A DNA stretch of 64,000 nucleotides from Metarhizium brunneum (lineage: Eukaryota > Ascomycota > Sordariomycetes > Hypocreales > Clavicipitaceae), in the NCBI RefSeq assembly GCF_013426205.1, contig NC_089422.1, forward strand, positions 6,138,001-6,202,000, written 5' to 3'. Position numbers and translations under genes: made by a program. Below the pieces are notes generated by a model, which saw nothing but the letters and a program-made list of their open reading frames with translations, made no database searches and was not told the origin of the DNA. Below, piece after piece: positions 60,404 through 64,000 of this stretch (position 1 is the first letter of the stretch; each line of letters starts with the position of its first letter).

Positions 60404-61255
60404 ATGAGTGCTCCGTCGTCGCCAGAGCGCGCAGCCGCGGAAGAGACTAGGTCCAAATCGCCAGCCCGCCCGGCCAGCGCGCAGGACGTCGTGGAACCCG
60501 TCTCCCAGGTCGCCGCGCCAGCCAATCCCGACCCAAACGTAGAGGACGCCAACTCCCCCGACGAAGAAGAAGAAGAAGAAGAAGAAGAAGAAGAAGAAGA
60601 AGGCGAAATAGACGAAAGCTCTACGAGCCACGCCACAGAAGAGCCAGGCCATGACGGTCCGCCACTCCCCCAGGAACCACCCCCTTCAGGCGACGACGAC
60701 GGTTGGGACTGCCAATGGGACCCCAACACCCAGGCATGGTTCTTCCACAACCGCTTCACCGGCAAGACGCAGTGGGACAACCCGCGCATCGTCTCCTCCT
60801 CCTCCTCCGCGAATGACCGTGCGGCCACGTCTCAAGCCGCAGCTCCCCAACCGCCAGGGGAACTGCCCCCCGTGAGCGGCTACAACCCCGCCATCCACGG
60901 CGACTACGACCCCAACGCATGGTACGCCCAAAAGTACAACCAGGCAGACGAGCCCTCTCGCCCGCTTGAAGTCCCGAGCCTCGACGACGGATACACCTCC
61001 GCCGCAGCCTTCAACCGCTTCACAGGCCAATTCCAGCATGAAGACATGGGGCCGGGGCGCCACACGGACGAGGCCAAGTCTCGGCGGCAGATGAATGCCT
61101 TCTTCGACGTAGATGCGGCTGCGAATGCCGACGATGGGCGTAGCTTGAAGGCAGAGAGGGCCAATAAGCGTATCAGTAAGTCGGAGTTGAAGGCGTTCAA
61201 GGAGAAGAGGAGAGCAAGGAAAGAGGAGAAGAGGCGGGCCTGGTTACGAGATTGA
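60404..61255 (+). CDS. WW-domain protein with acidic tract
   Basis: This single-exon frame of 283 aa has a Ser/Pro-rich start and then a run of 13 Glu residues (residues 54-66) encoded by pure GAA repeats. A single WW domain lies at about residues 100-130, with W101 and W124 as the signature pair (GWDCQWDPNTQAWFFHNRFT). The centre is Pro- and Tyr-rich (NPAIHGDYDPNAWYAQKYNQ) and the tail is strongly basic and helical (KSELKAFKEKRRARKEEKRR, ending WLRD). WW domains bind proline-rich ligands. The tail resembles a conserved fungal group of short WW proteins with likely nuclear or RNA-processing links, but I cannot name the role. Confidence 0.85.
   Translation: MSAPSSPERAAAEETRSKSPARPASAQDVVEPVSQVAAPANPDPNVEDANSPDEEEEEEEEEEEEEGEIDESSTSHATEEPGHDGPPLPQEPPPSGDDDGWDCQWDPNTQAWFFHNRFTGKTQWDNPRIVSSSSSANDRAATSQAAAPQPPGELPPVSGYNPAIHGDYDPNAWYAQKYNQADEPSRPLEVPSLDDGYTSAAAFNRFTGQFQHEDMGPGRHTDEAKSRRQMNAFFDVDAAANADDGRSLKAERANKRISKSELKAFKEKRRARKEEKRRAWLRD
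60563..60601 (+). repeat. Coding (GAA)13 microsatellite
   Basis: A pure trinucleotide run inside the WW-domain gene encodes polyglutamate. Length change keeps the frame. Confidence 0.95.
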
Positions 61256-61575
61256 TTACCCGGTGCGTCCTGCTGTTGTAAAGGGTTCGAAGGCGTTTGG
61301 CGATCTCTTGGCGGGCGTTTTGGGTTATTTCTATGCCTTATCTAAGTACACGAGCGGACTGTCGGGCACATTTGACTTATTTTCAATTGGGGTATAGAGA
61401 ATTGGATTTTAGTCCTGCTCGTCACTCGGGGACGATGAGCTTGGCCCTTTTCTATGAATACTTGACATAAACTTTTTTGATATCCTTGGGAATCCAAATC
61501 GTGGCCTGGCCACTTCTATATGCAAACATTTCACCCCCCTTCCCCGTACGCCAATGGTTGCTGTGTGAATTGTTT
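61256..61575. other. 320-bp convergent intergenic region between WW and RIX1 genes
   Basis: This holds the overlapping or adjacent 3' UTRs of two convergent genes. No gene seen. Confidence 0.6.
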
Positions 61576-63881
61576 TTATTCATCTTCCTCCTCTTCATCG
61601 TCATCTAGTTCCATATTTAAGTGGACGCTTACATCACTGTCACTATCGTCGTCGTCTTCAGCAGCAGGAACTGGTTCTGACAAATTTGCAGGAGCAGACT
61701 TGTTTACTTCCTGCCGTTTCGACGGTGCGGTGTCTGCATCTTCGTGTTTGCGCTTGGTGACTGAATCATGTCTTGTAACTGTGGCTACATTGAATGCATT
61801 GGATGCTGTGGCCTTGACTTCAAATGGGTTGCTCTGGATGGGAAGATCGACCTTTGGTACCGCAGGCTTGACCATGTCCTGGAGAGACTCGGTCGCACGC
61901 GCCTCTTTGTCGATTGGCTCGTCGCCGCCGCCCATTTGTTCTTCTTCCTCGTCTTGCTGCTTCTCTTGCTCAACCTCGGTGACTGATGCTACAAGGTCGA
62001 TGCTTCCTGGAACGCTTGATGTGCGAAGGTTGCTGCGCAGAATCTCGACGCCTTGATCTTGTGGGTACTGTTGTGATAAATGCGGCAAGATGCTGGGGTA
62101 CATGCGGCCGCGCTGGTCCTTGTACGGGTTGAGAACACTCGATAGCATGGCATCGCGGTTTTGTGTGAGGATTGCTGTCTTGTCGAGGAGACCACGGAGC
62201 GTGGGTTTCAAGTGATGCTGGGGCAGGCTTGACAAGAAAGCGGCGAGCAAGTCATCAGCAGCACCCTTGTGGGCGGCGTCCAGGTGTACTGACGTCTCAA
62301 CGGAAGAGGCTTGTGGCTGCAGAAACAGATCTGCATTGGCAAGACCGCTCTTTTTAGAGTCGTTTTTTGAAGCAGTGGCTGCTTTGGGGATGGCTTTGAG
62401 GAATCCAGCATCTTCCTGCAAATCGCGACAGCAAGCAGCGATAAGAGGCTCCAGAACACTCACCGTTGCTCTCGACATTGTCGGTCCCGCAAGAGGTAGG
62501 ACGTTATTCAAGAGCCTGTAGCCCGTCATTCGTACTGCTGGGTTGGATATTCCAGACTTGAAGACCCGGACCAGATGGTCCAGCACTTCGGGAATAAGAG
62601 GAATCATCCCTTGACGGAACCTTTGCAACATGACGGAAATCAATGCTAGGGCCGACATGTGAATGTCTGGAATGGCGGCCCAAAGTTCTGCCTTCTCCTC
62701 TCGGCCGATGGCTGCATTTGTCTCCACGGCCTGGTCCCAAGTTTGACATTTGGGTGACTGTCTTGCGATAAGACAGACTCTTGAAATTGCATCTAGGAGA
62801 GCACCGACGGGTATAACAACGGGGGCCTTGGTAGGATAGCGTAGACAATCAGAGAGATACGCAAAAATGCCTACTAGACGCTCCGCTCCTGAGCTCAACC
62901 CAGACCAAGGCGGCAATTGATCTCCTGAATTGCTGCCTCCGCTTGATTCGCCCTCGGGGTTAACACGTTTTCGGTTGTATCCTGAGGTGCCCTCCCAGGA
63001 TTCATCAACAGCCCGGAGAACTTGATCTGCGGTAGCATGTAACTCTCGAAGCAGGCTATCAACGATCTTAGCCCATTCTTCACTCCCACCTGATTTGGCT
63101 GCCACACAGTGAAGTGAGATGACGACTTTTCGGGCTGCTCGCTGCAAGGACAGGGGGATAAGCAAGTCATCCGAAAGCGTTGGCGCCAAGTAACCTCTGA
63201 CGGCTGAGCGTATTTGGGAGCTGAATGGCCGGAAAGTGGTAGCGTATATAGGAATGAGGGTTGAGAAAGCATCGCAAATTGTCTCAACAACGCTGAGAGG
63301 AGCAGATGGGTCTTGACCCGTACTTCGGGGCTTGATGAGTTGCAGACATGCCGTAATGAAGGTCGGAATTGTGCGGGTTGCAATTTCCCGAACTAGAGTT
63401 TGATATGGCTGAACTAGTATATAGATGCGTGCTAATGTTGCAACAGCCAAGTCCTTTGCTGGGAACGAGTCACCTTTCTGTAAATAAAGTTAGTCGCCAG
63501 GCATAATAAACAGGTGGTGTTTCCGATGGGATGAGTTACCTGAACAATAGACAACAACCCGGCAACCCAGGGTTCAGAAACTCGGAGCATTTCCCATCCT
63601 CCTACATCAATAATGGCCTTGACGAGGCCAATGGCAGCAAATCGAGCCTCGCGATCCCGTCCTTTCAACAGGGTCGTGATGCTGGTTCTCAACTTGTGAA
63701 CAAGCTGCGCGCTTTGAGAGCCGTCGTCTTTAAATTTCTGCTCCTGTGGAGCAGCCAGCGTGTCTTTGCAGCGAACGATGTGTCTTGTGAGCAGAGGGAG
63801 GGCATGTGGGAGTTGGGCTTGTGGTATGGATGTAAGTTTTCTGCAGAGCACCTGGAGATCCGCGGGAGGTGACGGAGCCAT
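61576..63881 (-). CDS. RIX1: Pre-rRNA-processing protein Rix1
   Basis: Two exons, 63881-63540 and 63477-61576, joined across a 62-nt intron with CTAAC branch and TTACAG acceptor, give 747 aa. The N-terminal half is an all-helical repeat region of the RIX1/PELP1 type: LQVLCRKLTSIPQAQLPHAL, LLKGRDREARFAAIGLVKAI, WEMLRVSEPWVAGLLSI, and in exon 2 DLAVATLARIYILVQPYQT. The C-terminal part is charged, ends in an acidic tail (residues about 715-747), and has a basic cluster KRKHEDADTAPSKRQEV. Rix1 forms a complex with Ipi1 and Ipi3. It acts on late pre-60S particles to recruit the Rea1 ATPase and remove ITS2 RNA. Starting at the ATG at 63881 gives MAPSPPADLQ, the expected start; an in-frame ATG at 63968 would add 29 poorly conserved-looking residues. 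The intron is phase 0. Confidence 0.92.
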
Positions 63882-64000
63882 GGCTGAGAGTCGACGATGC
63901 TGATGGCTAATCGCCAGGTGGCGGCTTTCACGTGTTGAAATATGGGCGGCAGTACGGTCTGTTGGCATAAAACGAGATGAGATGACATGAGTGGTGTTCT
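63882..64000. promoter_or_regulatory. Start of the RIX1 upstream region, cut by the window edge
   Basis: Only 119 bp upstream of RIX1 are visible. I identified no element here. Confidence 0.3.

Noticed and set aside
63882..63968. Upstream in-frame ATG of RIX1
   Set aside because: The extra 29 residues do not resemble the family start, whereas MAPSPPADLQ does.

Overview
The window is nuclear DNA of a filamentous ascomycete. It carries short spliceosomal introns (about 54-140 nt, with a few near 350 nt) with GTRNGT-like donors and CTAAC/CTAAT branch sites. Gene spacing is loose, and the gene set is fungal: ARP8, LEU2, RIX1, an STM1/SERBP1-type protein, a KapC-type bZIP, a Rua1-C regulator, a GH16 enzyme and an MpaB-type oxygenase. 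The protein types and the intergenic palindromes fit Sordariomycetes, probably Hypocreales. That placement is an inference from family resemblance, and no species is claimed. I found no rRNA, tRNA, CRISPR array or recognisable intact transposon.

Layout. 1-10 kb: a fungal transcription-factor-like protein (+), a Thr-rich GPI-type wall protein built on 168-bp repeats (-), a 12-TM MFS transporter (-), and a 3'-truncated zinc-type dehydrogenase fragment (-). 10-17 kb: ARP8 (-), an MpaB-family oxygenase with a GC-AG intron (+), and a proline-rich protein of unknown function (+). 17-38 kb is sparse. It holds LEU2 (-, five exons including a 21-nt exon) and a Rua1-C-domain regulator (+), the latter flanked by 6.8 kb and 6.6 kb of apparently non-coding DNA. 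38-49 kb: a PHD-finger protein (+), STM1-like (-, six exons), a LIM-like Cys-rich protein (-), and a nuclear-looking protein with a KEN box and many S/T-P sites (-). 49-54.5 kb is another desert leading into a KapC-type bZIP gene (+). 58-64 kb: a GPI-type GH16 enzyme (-), a WW-domain protein (+), and RIX1 (-).

I see no metabolic gene cluster. The genes are mostly housekeeping (chromatin remodelling, leucine synthesis, 60S ribosome assembly, ribosome dormancy), with scattered regulators and two wall-related secreted proteins. The unexplained structure lies between the genes. A 9-mer, TACGGAGTA (or TACTCCGTA), occurs about 23 times, in non-coding DNA except for one copy at the break of the truncated dehydrogenase. 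A second family of perfect palindromes is centred on CCTAGG. Gene models below were spliced by hand; exon coordinates are given where introns were assigned.
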